From an uncultured Pelagibacteraceae bacterium (lineage in GTDB: Bacteria; Pseudomonadota; Alphaproteobacteria; Pelagibacterales; Pelagibacteraceae): a stretch of DNA of 48,154 bases. Positions 27,642 through 35,982 of this stretch are shown piece after piece (the first letter of the stretch is position 1; each line of letters opens with the position of its first letter). A model generated the notes under the pieces. The model ran no database searches and had not been told where the DNA came from. It was given only the letters and a program-made list of their open reading frames with translations. The stretch is taken from positions 1 to 48,154 of the forward strand of contig CACDZF010000007.1 in NCBI GenBank assembly GCA_902557385.1, read 5' to 3'. Position numbers and translations under genes: made by a program.

Positions 27642-28759
27642 TTAGCACTATTATATAAATTAATTGCATATCTGTCAGTCATACCGGAAATAAAATCAGC
27701 AATAACTCTAAACTTTTCTTTTTTAGTAAACTTACGTTTAGCTAAAAATTTATAAGGTTTTTTTGAAATCAGATTAAATAACGATTTTATAATTTTTTTC
27801 CCTTTATTATTTTTAGTTAATACTTGAGAATTATTATACATTTTAGATTTCAGAAAAAATCTAATCTCTTTATCAATAATATTAAAATTATCAGAGAAGT
27901 TGGCAAGTGTTTTTGGTGAGTTATAAACATCTTTTAAATTTTTAATTTTAAAATATTTTATATTTTTAATTGTATTATTTATTAAATCTTTAACCATTAG
28001 ATCTATTGAGTCTCTAATTATTTGATATATCAAAATTTCTTGGTTTTTACCTTTTAAATTTTTTTTATGGAATTTGAAAATTTCCTTAAAAAAATCAATT
28101 TCTATTAAATCTTTCAATGTAAATAATTTGGCTTGGATTCCATCCTGTATATCATGATTGTTATAAGCAATATCATCTGCCATAGCAGCAATTTGTGCTT
28201 CTAAAGAAGGGTAATTCGAAAATTTAATTTTTCCTTTAAGATTTTTTACTCCTATAAGAGTATCAAGTTTTGAATGATCTTCAAATGGGCCATTATGTTT
28301 TAAAAGTCCATCTAAAGTTTCTATGGTTAGATTTAAACCTTTAAATTTTAAATATTTATTTTCAAGAAACATAATTATTCGTAATGTCTGTAAATTATGA
28401 TCAAACCCCCCATGATCAATCATACATTCGTTTAACGCATCCTCCCCTGCGTGACCAAAAGGTGTATGGCCTAAGTCATGTGCTAAGCTTAATGTTTCAG
28501 CGAGATCATCATTAAGGTTTAAATATCTTGTTATAGATCTTGCTATTTGAGCTACTTCAAGGGAATGAGTAATCCTAGTTCTGTAATGGTCGCCTCCAGT
28601 GTTAACAAAGACCTGAGTTTTATGTTTTAACCTTCTAAATGATGCACTATGAATTATTCTATCTCTATCCCTTTGAAATGGACTTCTATATTGATTAACT
28701 GGCTCCTTAAAAAGCCTTCCTTTACTTTTAAATAGTCCTATTTTTGAGTAATTTTTCAT
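27638..28759 (-). CDS. dgt: Deoxyguanosinetriphosphate triphosphohydrolase-like protein (HD domain)
   Basis: Hydrolyses dNTPs to nucleoside and tripolyphosphate. The metal-binding HD pattern is visible as RRLKHKTQVFV, RITHSLEVAQIAR (His) and LAHDLGHTPFGHAGE (His-Asp), with ADDIAYNNHDIQDG later. Length is 373, matching the short dgt-like class typical of Alphaproteobacteria where it sits before argS and opposite erpA. It has an AAAGG sequence directly before the ATG. A TATAAT on the minus strand in the 50-base spacer could drive the run down to secF. Confidence 0.92.
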   Translation of the reverse strand: MKNYSKIGLFKSKGRLFKEPVNQYRSPFQRDRDRIIHSASFRRLKHKTQVFVNTGGDHYRTRITHSLEVAQIARSITRYLNLNDDLAETLSLAHDLGHTPFGHAGEDALNECMIDHGGFDHNLQTLRIIMFLENKYLKFKGLNLTIETLDGLLKHNGPFEDHSKLDTLIGVKNLKGKIKFSNYPSLEAQIAAMADDIAYNNHDIQDGIQAKLFTLKDLIEIDFFKEIFKFHKKNLKGKNQEILIYQIIRDSIDLMVKDLINNTIKNIKYFKIKNLKDVYNSPKTLANFSDNFNIIDKEIRFFLKSKMYNNSQVLTKNNKGKKIIKSLFNLISKKPYKFLAKRKFTKKEKFRVIADFISGMTDRYAINLYNSAK

Positions 28760-28809
28760 CCTTTAAACTTGGTAAATAAATATTATATTAGTAATAACAG
28801 TGTTCTTAT

Positions 28810-29127
28810 ATGATTAAAGAAATTAAATTTACAGATAAAGCAATAAAACAAATCAATCATTTGCTTTCAACTAAGGATAAAGGGTCTTTTTTTAGAATCG
28901 CTATCAAGGGTGGTGGTTGCTCAGGTTTTCAATATGATTTTTCTTTCGATCAAAAACAAAATGATGACGATCTAAAGCATGAAAATATATTGATAGATAA
29001 AAATTCAGCAGACCTATTAAAAGGATCAGAGGTTGATTATTCAGAAGAATTAATCGGTAACTCATTTAAAATTAACAACCCACAAAGTAAGTCTTCTTGT
29101 GGTTGCGGTGTATCATTCTCGCTTTAA
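28810..29127 (+). CDS. erpA: Iron-sulfur cluster insertion protein ErpA (HesB/IscA family)
   Basis: A-type carrier that passes Fe-S clusters to target enzymes. The three cysteines are in place: GGGCSGFQYDF near residue 38 and CGCGVSF at the C-terminus. Length is 105. Divergent from dgt, a conserved alphaproteobacterial pairing. The stop shares one base with the next ATG (TAATG), linking it to xthA. Confidence 0.93.
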   Translation: MIKEIKFTDKAIKQINHLLSTKDKGSFFRIAIKGGGCSGFQYDFSFDQKQNDDDLKHENILIDKNSADLLKGSEVDYSEELIGNSFKINNPQSKSSCGCGVSFSL

Positions 29128-29903
29128 TGTTAATAAGCTCCTGGAATGTAAATTCAGTAAGAGCTCGAATTGAAAATATCAAAGAATATTTAAAAAAATT
29201 TTCACCAGATATAATGATGATGCAGGAAATCAAAACACCTGATGATACTTACCCTTACGAGGATATAAAAAAATTAAAATATGAGAATTATGTCTTTGGT
29301 CAAAAGAGTTACAACGGTGTAGCTATTGTCTCAAAAAAAAAATTCAATAATATTCAAAATGATATTTTTAAAGATAAAAATAAACAATCAAGAGTAATTT
29401 CAGCTGAGGTAAAACTTAAAAATAAAGATATAACTTTAATAAATATTTATACACCAAATGGAAATCCAGTAGATACTGAAAAATATACTTATAAACTTTA
29501 CTGGCTAGACAGCTTAATTAAAAAATTAAAATCCTTATCTAAACAAAATGAAAATATAATTATAGGAGGAGATTTTAATATAATTCCTTCAGCTGAGGAT
29601 GTTCATAATCCTAAAAGTTATGAAAATGATGCTTTGTTTAGATTGGAAATTAGAAAAAAATTAAGGGAATTAATTAACTTAGGTTTTCATGATGCTTATA
29701 GATTTATACATCCAGAAAAAGAAGGATATACATTTTGGGATTATACAAGTGGAGCTTGGCAAAAAAATAATGGTATGAGAATTGATCACTTTTTAGTATC
29801 TAGTTCGTTAATTGGTATTGTTAAGGATGTTAAAATAAATAAATTCCCACGTGGCAGACAAAAACCATCTGATCATACACCTATTGAAATTGAACTAGCT
29901 TAA
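29127..29903 (+). CDS. xthA: Exodeoxyribonuclease III
   Basis: AP endonuclease and 3'-5' exonuclease of base excision repair. SSWNVNSVRAR, MMMQEIKTPDD (catalytic Glu), GGDFNIIPSAEDV, FWDYTSGAW, MRIDHFLVS and SDHTPIEIEL (catalytic His) follow the family order. The ATG at 29127 was chosen over the longer frame from 29097, since family members begin near ISSWNVNS. Length is 258. Its 3' end overlaps the convergent oxidoreductase by 9 bases. Confidence 0.94.
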   Translation: MLISSWNVNSVRARIENIKEYLKKFSPDIMMMQEIKTPDDTYPYEDIKKLKYENYVFGQKSYNGVAIVSKKKFNNIQNDIFKDKNKQSRVISAEVKLKNKDITLINIYTPNGNPVDTEKYTYKLYWLDSLIKKLKSLSKQNENIIIGGDFNIIPSAEDVHNPKSYENDALFRLEIRKKLRELINLGFHDAYRFIHPEKEGYTFWDYTSGAWQKNNGMRIDHFLVSSSLIGIVKDVKINKFPRGRQKPSDHTPIEIELA

Positions 29904-30893
29904 AGACTTAATTTTATTGACTAACTCTTCATTTATATTTCTTGGACCTTTATCTAGTCTATTTTTGTGACGTCTTTCACCAGGAAGTCTAACTCCATCC
30001 ATTGATTTCATTTTATTAAAAAATTCTTCTGCATGTTTAGCCCAATCAGTACCCGAAGTTTTTTCAGGAGATATTGCTAAAATAAACTCTCCCCCACTTG
30101 GTGGGCCTCCATCATTTTTATCTTTTGCAGCTGTTTCAAAACTAAAATTATCACCAACTAAAGCTCCTGCCATTAATTCTACCATCATAGCAATACCAGA
30201 TCCTTTATAACCACCAAATGGAAGTAAAACACCTCCATCAGTTATCTCTGAAGGATCTGTTGTTTCTTTACCGTCTTTAGATAAACCTGTACCTAAGGGA
30301 ACCTTGTGACCTTCTCTTTTGGCAACTTGAACTTCACCCATTGCCATTGATGCAGTTGCCATATCATAAACTACTGGAGTTTTTCCAGGTCTAGGCCAAG
30401 CAAATGAAATTGGATTTGTTCCAAACAATGGTTTGATTGCTCCAGCAGGAGCTACCATTGGTTTATAGGAGGTGCATGCAAATGCAACTAGCCCCTCTTC
30501 TGCTATTGCCTCTGTTTCAGGCCACATAGCAGCCATATGATGAGAGTTAGTGATTGCAAGAACAGCTACTCCATTTTCTTTTGCTGCTTTTATTAATTCA
30601 GGAATACCTTTATTTAAAACAACAGGAGCCAAACAGTTGTTACCTATAACCTTAATAATGCTTGGGGATATTTTTTTAACTTCAGGTTTACCTTTGCCAT
30701 TTATTTTTCCACTTTTAAGTCCTAAAACATAAGCTGGTAATCTAAACAAACCATGAGATAAAGAACCATCTCTTTCAGCATTTTTAATTAAATTTGACAA
30801 TATAGATGACGTTTCATCATCACATCCATTAGCTAGTAGTGTTTTTTTAGCTAAATCAAAAATTTCATCTAATGTAAGGGAAACTGAAGTCAT
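29895..30893 (-). CDS. Ldh/malate dehydrogenase-like family NAD(P)-dependent oxidoreductase
   Basis: Member of the PF02615 family (L-lactate/malate/ureidoglycolate dehydrogenases and delta1-piperideine-2-carboxylate reductase), which is unrelated to classical LDH. Family motifs include ERDGSLSHGLFRLP, ITNSHHMAAMWPETE, PLFGTNPISFAWPRP, YDMATASMAMGEV and PFGGYKGSGIAMMVELMAGAL. Length is 332. Substrate cannot be read from sequence; an imino-acid reductase (DpkA-like) or a 2-hydroxyacid dehydrogenase are both possible. No partner metabolic genes lie next to it. Confidence 0.85.
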   Translation of the reverse strand: MTSVSLTLDEIFDLAKKTLLANGCDDETSSILSNLIKNAERDGSLSHGLFRLPAYVLGLKSGKINGKGKPEVKKISPSIIKVIGNNCLAPVVLNKGIPELIKAAKENGVAVLAITNSHHMAAMWPETEAIAEEGLVAFACTSYKPMVAPAGAIKPLFGTNPISFAWPRPGKTPVVYDMATASMAMGEVQVAKREGHKVPLGTGLSKDGKETTDPSEITDGGVLLPFGGYKGSGIAMMVELMAGALVGDNFSFETAAKDKNDGGPPSGGEFILAISPEKTSGTDWAKHAEEFFNKMKSMDGVRLPGERRHKNRLDKGPRNINEELVNKIKSLS

Positions 30894-30935
30894 CCCTACA
30901 TTAGATATTATTTAGGACTAAATATCAATTTTAAA

Positions 30936-32012
30936 TTAACAACCTTTGAAAGATTTAGACATGTTTTTGATTAAATCAAAATATAAATCTTTACCTGGGT
31001 TAAGAGTAGCTCCTAGTGGATCTAAAACACCAGTTTTAATATCCATATCTTTTGCTACAGCGTTAATGATGTCAGGGTTAAATTGAGGTTCAGAAAATAT
31101 GCAGGTTACTTTATCATGCTCAATTATCTCTCTTATTTCAGATAGTTGTTCCGCACCAGGCAATACATCTGTATTCACTGTAAATGCACCTAACACATTA
31201 ACATTATATCTTTTTTCGAAATATTGATAAGCATCATGAAAAACAATAGATTTAAAATCTTTATTTAAATCAGATTTAATCTTTTTATTAAGTTTATCTA
31301 AGTCTTTTAAAGCTTTATTTAAATTATCTTTATATTTAGAAGCATTTTTCTGATCATTTTCGATTAGATGTTCTGTCATTTCCTTTAAAATTACTTTTGC
31401 ATTCATAGGATCTAACCAAATGTGTGGGTCAAACTCACCATGTGCGTGACCTTCATGTCCATGGTCATCGTGACCATCTTCCTTATGTCCATCATCATCA
31501 TGACCGTGATCATCGTGACCATCTTCCTTATGTTCATCTTCCTTGTGACCATCTTCATCGTGACCGTGATCATCGTGATCATCTTCTTTTTTTGCATGGT
31601 CATCGTGACCATCTTCTTTGTGGCCATGATCGTCATGTCCTTCAAAAATATTTCTTTCTCTAAACTTTAATTTATTTAAACCTTTAATTTCTAATAGCTC
31701 GATTTTCTCAGCTTTTTTAGCAACAGATTTTAATGGTTTTTCTAAAAAATTTTCTAAATCTTCACCTACCCAAAATATAATGTCTGCCTCTTGTAGCATT
31801 TTAGCATGTGAGGGTTTTAATGCAAAACCATGTGGTGAAGCATATCCATCTACTATCAAACCTGGTTTGCCAATCCCATCCATTAGATAGCTTGCTAATG
31901 AGTGTATTGGTTTAATTGATGCTACAACTTTTGTATCAGCATTAGCTGATGAAAAAGAAGTTAATAATGATAAGATTGATAAGATTACTGGTATTTTTTT
32001 AAGGTTTTTCAT
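30936..32012 (-). CDS. znuA: Zinc ABC transporter substrate-binding protein with long His/Asp-rich loop
   Basis: Periplasmic zinc receptor for ZnuCB. A signal peptide covers residues 1-25. Zinc-binding positions appear at His61 (ASPHGFAL), in GEFDPHIWLDP and in FHDAYQYF. Residues about 125-197 form a repetitive His/Asp/Glu/Lys/Gly loop with roughly 19 histidines, as in ZnuA and related cluster-9 proteins, but long for such a streamlined genome. Length is 358. It is divergent from znuC across two palindromic Zur-like sites. Confidence 0.94.
   Translation of the reverse strand: MKNLKKIPVILSILSLLTSFSSANADTKVVASIKPIHSLASYLMDGIGKPGLIVDGYASPHGFALKPSHAKMLQEADIIFWVGEDLENFLEKPLKSVAKKAEKIELLEIKGLNKLKFRERNIFEGHDDHGHKEDGHDDHAKKEDDHDDHGHDEDGHKEDEHKEDGHDDHGHDDDGHKEDGHDDHGHEGHAHGEFDPHIWLDPMNAKVILKEMTEHLIENDQKNASKYKDNLNKALKDLDKLNKKIKSDLNKDFKSIVFHDAYQYFEKRYNVNVLGAFTVNTDVLPGAEQLSEIREIIEHDKVTCIFSEPQFNPDIINAVAKDMDIKTGVLDPLGATLNPGKDLYFDLIKNMSKSFKGC
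31425..31640 (-). repeat. In-frame tandem repeat encoding the His/Asp-rich ZnuA loop
   Basis: An imperfect array of short units encoding variants of GHDDHGHKED and GHDEDGHKED. At DNA level the coding strand repeats GATGGTCACGATGATCACGG-like blocks. The unit count probably varies between strains by slippage or unequal recombination. It creates spurious long frames on the other strand. Confidence 0.88.
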
Positions 32013-32031
32013 AATTCAAATATTTAGTAGT

Positions 32032-32046
32032 TGTTATAATATAACA
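32032..32046. promoter_or_regulatory. Zur-like operator, site 1
   Basis: A perfect 15-base inverted repeat TGTTATA-A-TATAACA in the znuA/znuC spacer. It resembles the core of proteobacterial Zur boxes. It also contains TATAAT (32035-32040), so binding would block a -10 element reading toward znuC. Confidence 0.75.
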
Positions 32047-32049
32047 CTG

Positions 32050-32064
32050 TGTAATAATATAACA
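32050..32064. promoter_or_regulatory. Zur-like operator, site 2
   Basis: TGTAATA-A-TATAACA, the same palindrome with one mismatch in the left arm, starting 18 bases after site 1, almost two helical turns. The tandem arrangement suggests that two Zur dimers bind together and control both divergent genes. Confidence 0.65.
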
Positions 32065-32086
32065 TTAATATAAGTCAAGTAATAAA

Positions 32087-32833
32087 ATGAGCTTAAATAA
32101 TAATATTTTAGTAAAGTTAAATGATGTTGGGTTTCAACATAGCGGTAAATGGCTTGTCCAAGGAGTTTCTTTAACTGTTAAAAAGGGACAAATTGTAACT
32201 CTAATTGGACCCAATGGATCCGGTAAAAGCACAACTGCAAAAATAGCTTTAGGTATTTTAAAAAAAATACATGGTGAAGTTGAAAAATATACAAATAAAG
32301 TTGGTTATGTGCCTCAAAAAATTTCAGTAGATTGGACATTGCCACTTCGTGTTTACGATTTCATGATATTAACTGAAAATTTAGATGAAAAAACTATCGA
32401 TGAGGCTTTATCTTTAACTGGAGTTATACATTTAAAAGATAAAAGTCTAGGAAACTTATCTGGTGGTGAATTTCAAAGAGTTTTATTAGCAAGAGCTATT
32501 TCTAAAAAACCAGAATTATTAGTACTTGATGAACCAGTTCAAGGTGTAGATTTTACGGGAGAAATAGCTTTGTATGAATTGATAAAAAAAATATCTGATG
32601 AATTAAATTGTGGAATTTTATTAATTTCACATGATCTACATACAGTAATGAGTGCTACTGATCATGTTGTTTGCTTAAATGGTCATGTATGTTGTTCTGG
32701 AACGCCTATAGATGTAGCTAAGAACAGTGAATATAAAGCTTTATTTGGTGAACAAGCTTCTCAAATACTTACAAGATATGAACATAAACATGATCATGTT
32801 CATACTATCGAAGGTGAAATAAAGAAAAATTAA
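32087..32833 (+). CDS. znuC: Zinc ABC transporter ATP-binding protein
   Basis: ATPase of the zinc importer. Walker A is GPNGSGKST, the signature is LSGGEFQR, Walker B is LLVLDEPVQGVD, and the switch His lies in ISHDLHTV. The C-terminal tail contains EHKHDHVHT, a small His-rich patch that may sense or buffer zinc (inference). Length is 248. The stop is directly followed by the znuB ATG. Confidence 0.94.
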   Translation: MSLNNNILVKLNDVGFQHSGKWLVQGVSLTVKKGQIVTLIGPNGSGKSTTAKIALGILKKIHGEVEKYTNKVGYVPQKISVDWTLPLRVYDFMILTENLDEKTIDEALSLTGVIHLKDKSLGNLSGGEFQRVLLARAISKKPELLVLDEPVQGVDFTGEIALYELIKKISDELNCGILLISHDLHTVMSATDHVVCLNGHVCCSGTPIDVAKNSEYKALFGEQASQILTRYEHKHDHVHTIEGEIKKN

Positions 32834-33637
32834 ATGTTTGATGATTTTTTTATAAGAGCACTTGTTGCAGGACTTGGTGTTGCGTTTGTAACTGGTCCTC
32901 TTGGTTGTTTTGTAGTTTGGAGAAGATTGTCTTATTTCGGTGATACACTAGCTCACTCAGCTTTACTGGGTGTGACTATTGCATATTCTTTAGAATTTAA
33001 TATCGCATTATCTGTGTTTATAATTTCATCTTTAATAGCATTAATTTTAGTTCAACTCCAAAATAGAACTAATCTACCAGGTGATGCTTTACTAGGTCTC
33101 TTGGCACACTCTTCACTAGCTGTTGGACTTGTTGTTATTGGCTTTTTAACATTTATTAGGTTTGATGTGATGGGATTATTATTTGGAGATATTCTGGCTG
33201 TAACAGTAGATGATTTATATATTATATGGATTGGGGGAGCATTAATTTTATTAGTATTAAGATTAATATGGAAAGGATTATTTGCATCAACAGTTAATTA
33301 CGAACTAGCTGAAGCGGAAGGTTTAAATCCTGATAGAGCAAAAGCTATTTTCACAATATTAATGGCAGCGATAATTGCTATATCAATCAAAATGGTTGGA
33401 TTATTATTAATTACTGGAATGTTAATCATACCTGCGGCAATGGCACGAAATATTTCAGACAGCCCACAAAAAATGATTATCTATTCAATCATTGGGGGAT
33501 TATTGTCAGTTATCATAGGATTATTTTCTTCATTAGAATTTAACACTCCATCTGGCCCATCAATTATAGCTGCTGCTTTATTTTTATTTGTGATTTCATT
33601 ATTTAAAATAAAACAAACGATTAAATTGAAAAATTAA
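32834..33637 (+). CDS. znuB: Zinc ABC transporter permease
   Basis: Polytopic permease of the cluster-9 (ABC-3) family, with about eight to nine hydrophobic segments over 267 residues. WRRLSYFGDTLAHSALLGV is the family signature; NYELAEAEGLNPDRAK and the segment KMVGLLLITGMLIIPAAMAR follow. It forms the ZnuABC importer with its neighbours. Confidence 0.94.
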   Translation: MFDDFFIRALVAGLGVAFVTGPLGCFVVWRRLSYFGDTLAHSALLGVTIAYSLEFNIALSVFIISSLIALILVQLQNRTNLPGDALLGLLAHSSLAVGLVVIGFLTFIRFDVMGLLFGDILAVTVDDLYIIWIGGALILLVLRLIWKGLFASTVNYELAEAEGLNPDRAKAIFTILMAAIIAISIKMVGLLLITGMLIIPAAMARNISDSPQKMIIYSIIGGLLSVIIGLFSSLEFNTPSGPSIIAAALFLFVISLFKIKQTIKLKN

Positions 33638-33652
33638 TGAAGAATCGGTAAA

Positions 33653-34054
33653 ATGAACAAAATGCATAAAGAACATACTCTTACAAAAAATCAGCAAATT
33701 ATTTTTGATTTAATTGATAAATCTAGTGAACCATTAAAAGCTTACTCAATACTTTTTAATGTTCAAAAAAAAGGTATTAAAGCTCCATTACAAGTTTATA
33801 GAGCATTAGATAAGCTAGTTGAAATAGGAAAAATTCACAAAATTGAAAGTAGAAATGCCTTTATTGCCTGTCATAATTCAAGTTGTCAGGTAGCAAAAGC
33901 TACTGCTTTTTCAATCTGTGAGATTTGTGAAAAAGTAACAGAAATAAGTAGCGCAGGTCTTTCTAAATACTTAGCAAATTTCAAAGACAAAGATGGTATG
34001 AAATACAGTAAATACAATCTTGAGTTTTTTGGATTATGTAAAAAGTGTAGATAA
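33653..34054 (+). CDS. zur: Fur-family regulator, probably zinc-responsive Zur
   Basis: DNA-binding repressor with an N-terminal winged helix (LTKNQQIIFDLIDKSSEPLKAYSIL, APLQVYRALDKLVEIGKIHKI) and a metal/dimerisation domain. Structural zinc cysteines are visible as CEICEKV and the C-terminal CKKC. Length is 133. Its place directly after znuCB and the palindromes upstream of the operon support Zur rather than Fur or Mur; if so it is autoregulated. Confidence 0.88.
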   Translation: MNKMHKEHTLTKNQQIIFDLIDKSSEPLKAYSILFNVQKKGIKAPLQVYRALDKLVEIGKIHKIESRNAFIACHNSSCQVAKATAFSICEICEKVTEISSAGLSKYLANFKDKDGMKYSKYNLEFFGLCKKCR

Positions 34055-34112
34055 TCCTTTATTTTAATAAATTCTTAACATAACTGAAATAATAATAACG
34101 AAAGGAAATTTT

Positions 34113-34334
34113 ATGTTTATAAAAAAATATCTAAAGTGGATTAGTACGTTCTTAGTTTTAGTAGGAATACTTCTTACAAATTTGAATATATATCCATTAA
34201 ATATATATTTTCATGGATTAGGAGTTGTTGGATGGACTATTGCAGGATTTATGAGCAAAGATAAAGCAATCTTAACAAACTTTGGATTACAAATTCCATT
34301 GTTTGTAATTGGTATTTATAAAGTTATTTTTTAA
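34113..34334 (+). CDS. Small membrane protein of unknown function in zinc/arsenic operon
   Basis: I do not recognise a characterised family. The 73 residues form two or three hydrophobic segments: residues about 9-26 (WISTFLVLVGILLTNLNIY), 32-46 (FHGLGVVGWTIAGFM) and 55-72 (FGLQIPLFVIGIYKVIF). A clear AAAGGAA ribosome binding site precedes the ATG, and its TAA is immediately followed by the arsC ATG, so it is translated with arsC. It may assist the aquaporin or a transporter; this is only a suggestion from context. Confidence 0.72.
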   Translation: MFIKKYLKWISTFLVLVGILLTNLNIYPLNIYFHGLGVVGWTIAGFMSKDKAILTNFGLQIPLFVIGIYKVIF

Positions 34335-34766
34335 ATGAAGAATATATTGTTCGTATGCACAGGTAATTCAGCAAGAAGTATTATTGCTGAAAGTATAATA
34401 AATAACGAATATGACGATATGTATAAGGGTTTTAGTGCTGGAAGTAATCCAACAGGAAAAATAAATGATGATGTGAAGGATTATTTATTATCAAAACATT
34501 ATGATCTTTCAAATTATAGATCTAAAAATTTTAATGAATTTATCAATAGTCAAATTAAAATGGATTATGTTATTACAGTTTGTAATAATGCCAATAGTGA
34601 AGTCTGCCCTATTTGGCCAAATAAAGATCAGATAATTCATTGGGACATAGAGGATCCTGTTAAATTACTTAATCAAACAAATGATTTAAATAAAAAAGAT
34701 GAAATAATTGAAAAAGTTTTTAACCATATTAATAAAAATATAAAGGAACTACTTAATGAAAAATAA
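34335..34766 (+). CDS. arsC: Arsenate reductase, LMW-phosphatase (thioredoxin-coupled) type
   Basis: Reduces arsenate to arsenite. The N-terminus has the CX5R phosphate/arsenate loop CTGNSARS (Cys8-Arg14). Two further cysteines, Cys83 and Cys91 in VITVCNNANSEVCPIWP, match the relay pair of the thioredoxin-coupled class (Cys82/Cys89 of the S. aureus enzyme), and the DP loop reads WDIEDP. Length is 143. Its end overlaps the aquaporin start by 11 bases. No arsR lies nearby. Confidence 0.88.
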   Translation: MKNILFVCTGNSARSIIAESIINNEYDDMYKGFSAGSNPTGKINDDVKDYLLSKHYDLSNYRSKNFNEFINSQIKMDYVITVCNNANSEVCPIWPNKDQIIHWDIEDPVKLLNQTNDLNKKDEIIEKVFNHINKNIKELLNEK

Positions 34767-35415
34767 AAGTCGTTATTTTCTTGCTGAATTAATAGGAAGT
34801 TGCTTTTTAGTAATGATTATTGTCGGCTCAGGTTTAATGGCTGAAAACTTAACTAATGACGTTGCTGTGATGTTAATTGCAAACACAATAGCAACAGGAG
34901 CAGGTTTATTTGTGCTTATTACAGTATTTGCTGATGTATCAGGAGCTCACTTTAATCCATTTGTGAGTATCGCAATGACAATAACAGGTAAATTAAAAAA
35001 GAAACTATTACCCTACTATATCATTGCTCAATTGCTAGGTTGCTTAATTGGTGTTGGTTTAGCAAATTTCTTTTTTGAACATGAAATTTATGAATTATCT
35101 ACTAAGTCAAGAGATGGAATTTACATATTTACATCTGAGGTAATAGCAACATTGGGGCTTATAATAATAATTTTCGGCTCCATGAAGTCAGGCAAAATTG
35201 CTGTTGCAGCTAGTGTTGGTCTTTATATTACTGCTGGTTATTGGTTTACTTCTTCAACTTCTTTTGCAAATCCAGCTGTTGCAATTGCCAGAACATTTAC
35301 AGATTCTTTTACTGGTATTAGTTATTTAAATACTCCTTATTATATTTTAGCTGAACTTGTGGGAATGTTAATTGCTGTATTTATTGTTAAAAAGTTATTT
35401 TTAGAGAAAAATTGA
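34756..35415 (+). CDS. Aquaporin/MIP-family channel, AqpS-like arsenite channel candidate
   Basis: Six-helix major intrinsic protein of 219 residues. The second half keeps NPA (FANPAVAIART); the first-half motif is NPF (AHFNPFVSIAMT) instead of NPA, which changes the pore-facing turn. Translational overlap with arsC recalls alphaproteobacterial ars operons in which AqpS replaces the ArsB pump and lets arsenite leave by diffusion. Water or another small neutral solute is an alternative substrate. Confidence 0.82.
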   Translation: MKNKSRYFLAELIGSCFLVMIIVGSGLMAENLTNDVAVMLIANTIATGAGLFVLITVFADVSGAHFNPFVSIAMTITGKLKKKLLPYYIIAQLLGCLIGVGLANFFFEHEIYELSTKSRDGIYIFTSEVIATLGLIIIIFGSMKSGKIAVAASVGLYITAGYWFTSSTSFANPAVAIARTFTDSFTGISYLNTPYYILAELVGMLIAVFIVKKLFLEKN

Positions 35416-35903
35416 AAAATATAAAACTTACCAATCAAATAAGTTTGATTAACAAAAAATTTAAGAAAAAAGAGTTTTATCATTATCTTAAAACTTCTAA
35501 TCTTTCATTAGTAATACCTAAGATTAAAGACAAATATATAGTAGTATCTCAAAAAAGAGTTCCGATTAACAAAATTAATTATGAGTTTCCTTCTGGGATA
35601 GTAGAAAAAAAAGAAACAACTCTGCAATCAGCTTATAAGGAATTAAAAGAAGAAACAGGGTATAAATCAAGATCAAAATTGAGTAAAATTATAACTTTTT
35701 ATACTGAGCCTGGGCGATTAACTACTAAAATTACTGGTTATTTTACGAAAGACTTAATAAAAATTTCAAAGCCAGAAAAAGGTATTAAAATTCATTTATT
35801 TAATCAAAGCGATATATTTAAATTAATATTAAATCAAAAATTCAATAATAGTTCTCATATAGCAATGTTTTTATATCTAATAACAAATCTTAAAAATCAA
35901 TAA
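35412..35903 (+). CDS. Nudix hydrolase, ADP-ribose pyrophosphatase-like
   Basis: The Nudix box runs from GIVEKKE to LKEETGY (residues about 58-80), with KE in place of the usual RE. The EPGRLTTKITGYFTKDL segment is like that of ADP-sugar pyrophosphatases. Length is 163. The only plausible start is TTG at 35412, whose frame overlaps the aquaporin TGA (TTGA); there is no in-frame ATG before the catalytic box. Substrate is uncertain. Confidence 0.82.
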   Translation: MKNIKLTNQISLINKKFKKKEFYHYLKTSNLSLVIPKIKDKYIVVSQKRVPINKINYEFPSGIVEKKETTLQSAYKELKEETGYKSRSKLSKIITFYTEPGRLTTKITGYFTKDLIKISKPEKGIKIHLFNQSDIFKLILNQKFNNSSHIAMFLYLITNLKNQ

Positions 35904-35982
35904 ACTACAGGTTGTATCAAATTAACTTTCAGATTTATGAATTATGTGATTTAATTAATCATCTAAAAATTTGGAGGTAGAG

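Noticed and set aside
31412..31670. Three overlapping frames on both strands rich in Met/Thr/Ile/Val or His
   Set aside because: They are by-products of the low-complexity repeat in znuA; composition and position follow the repeat, and none has a start site or a family match.
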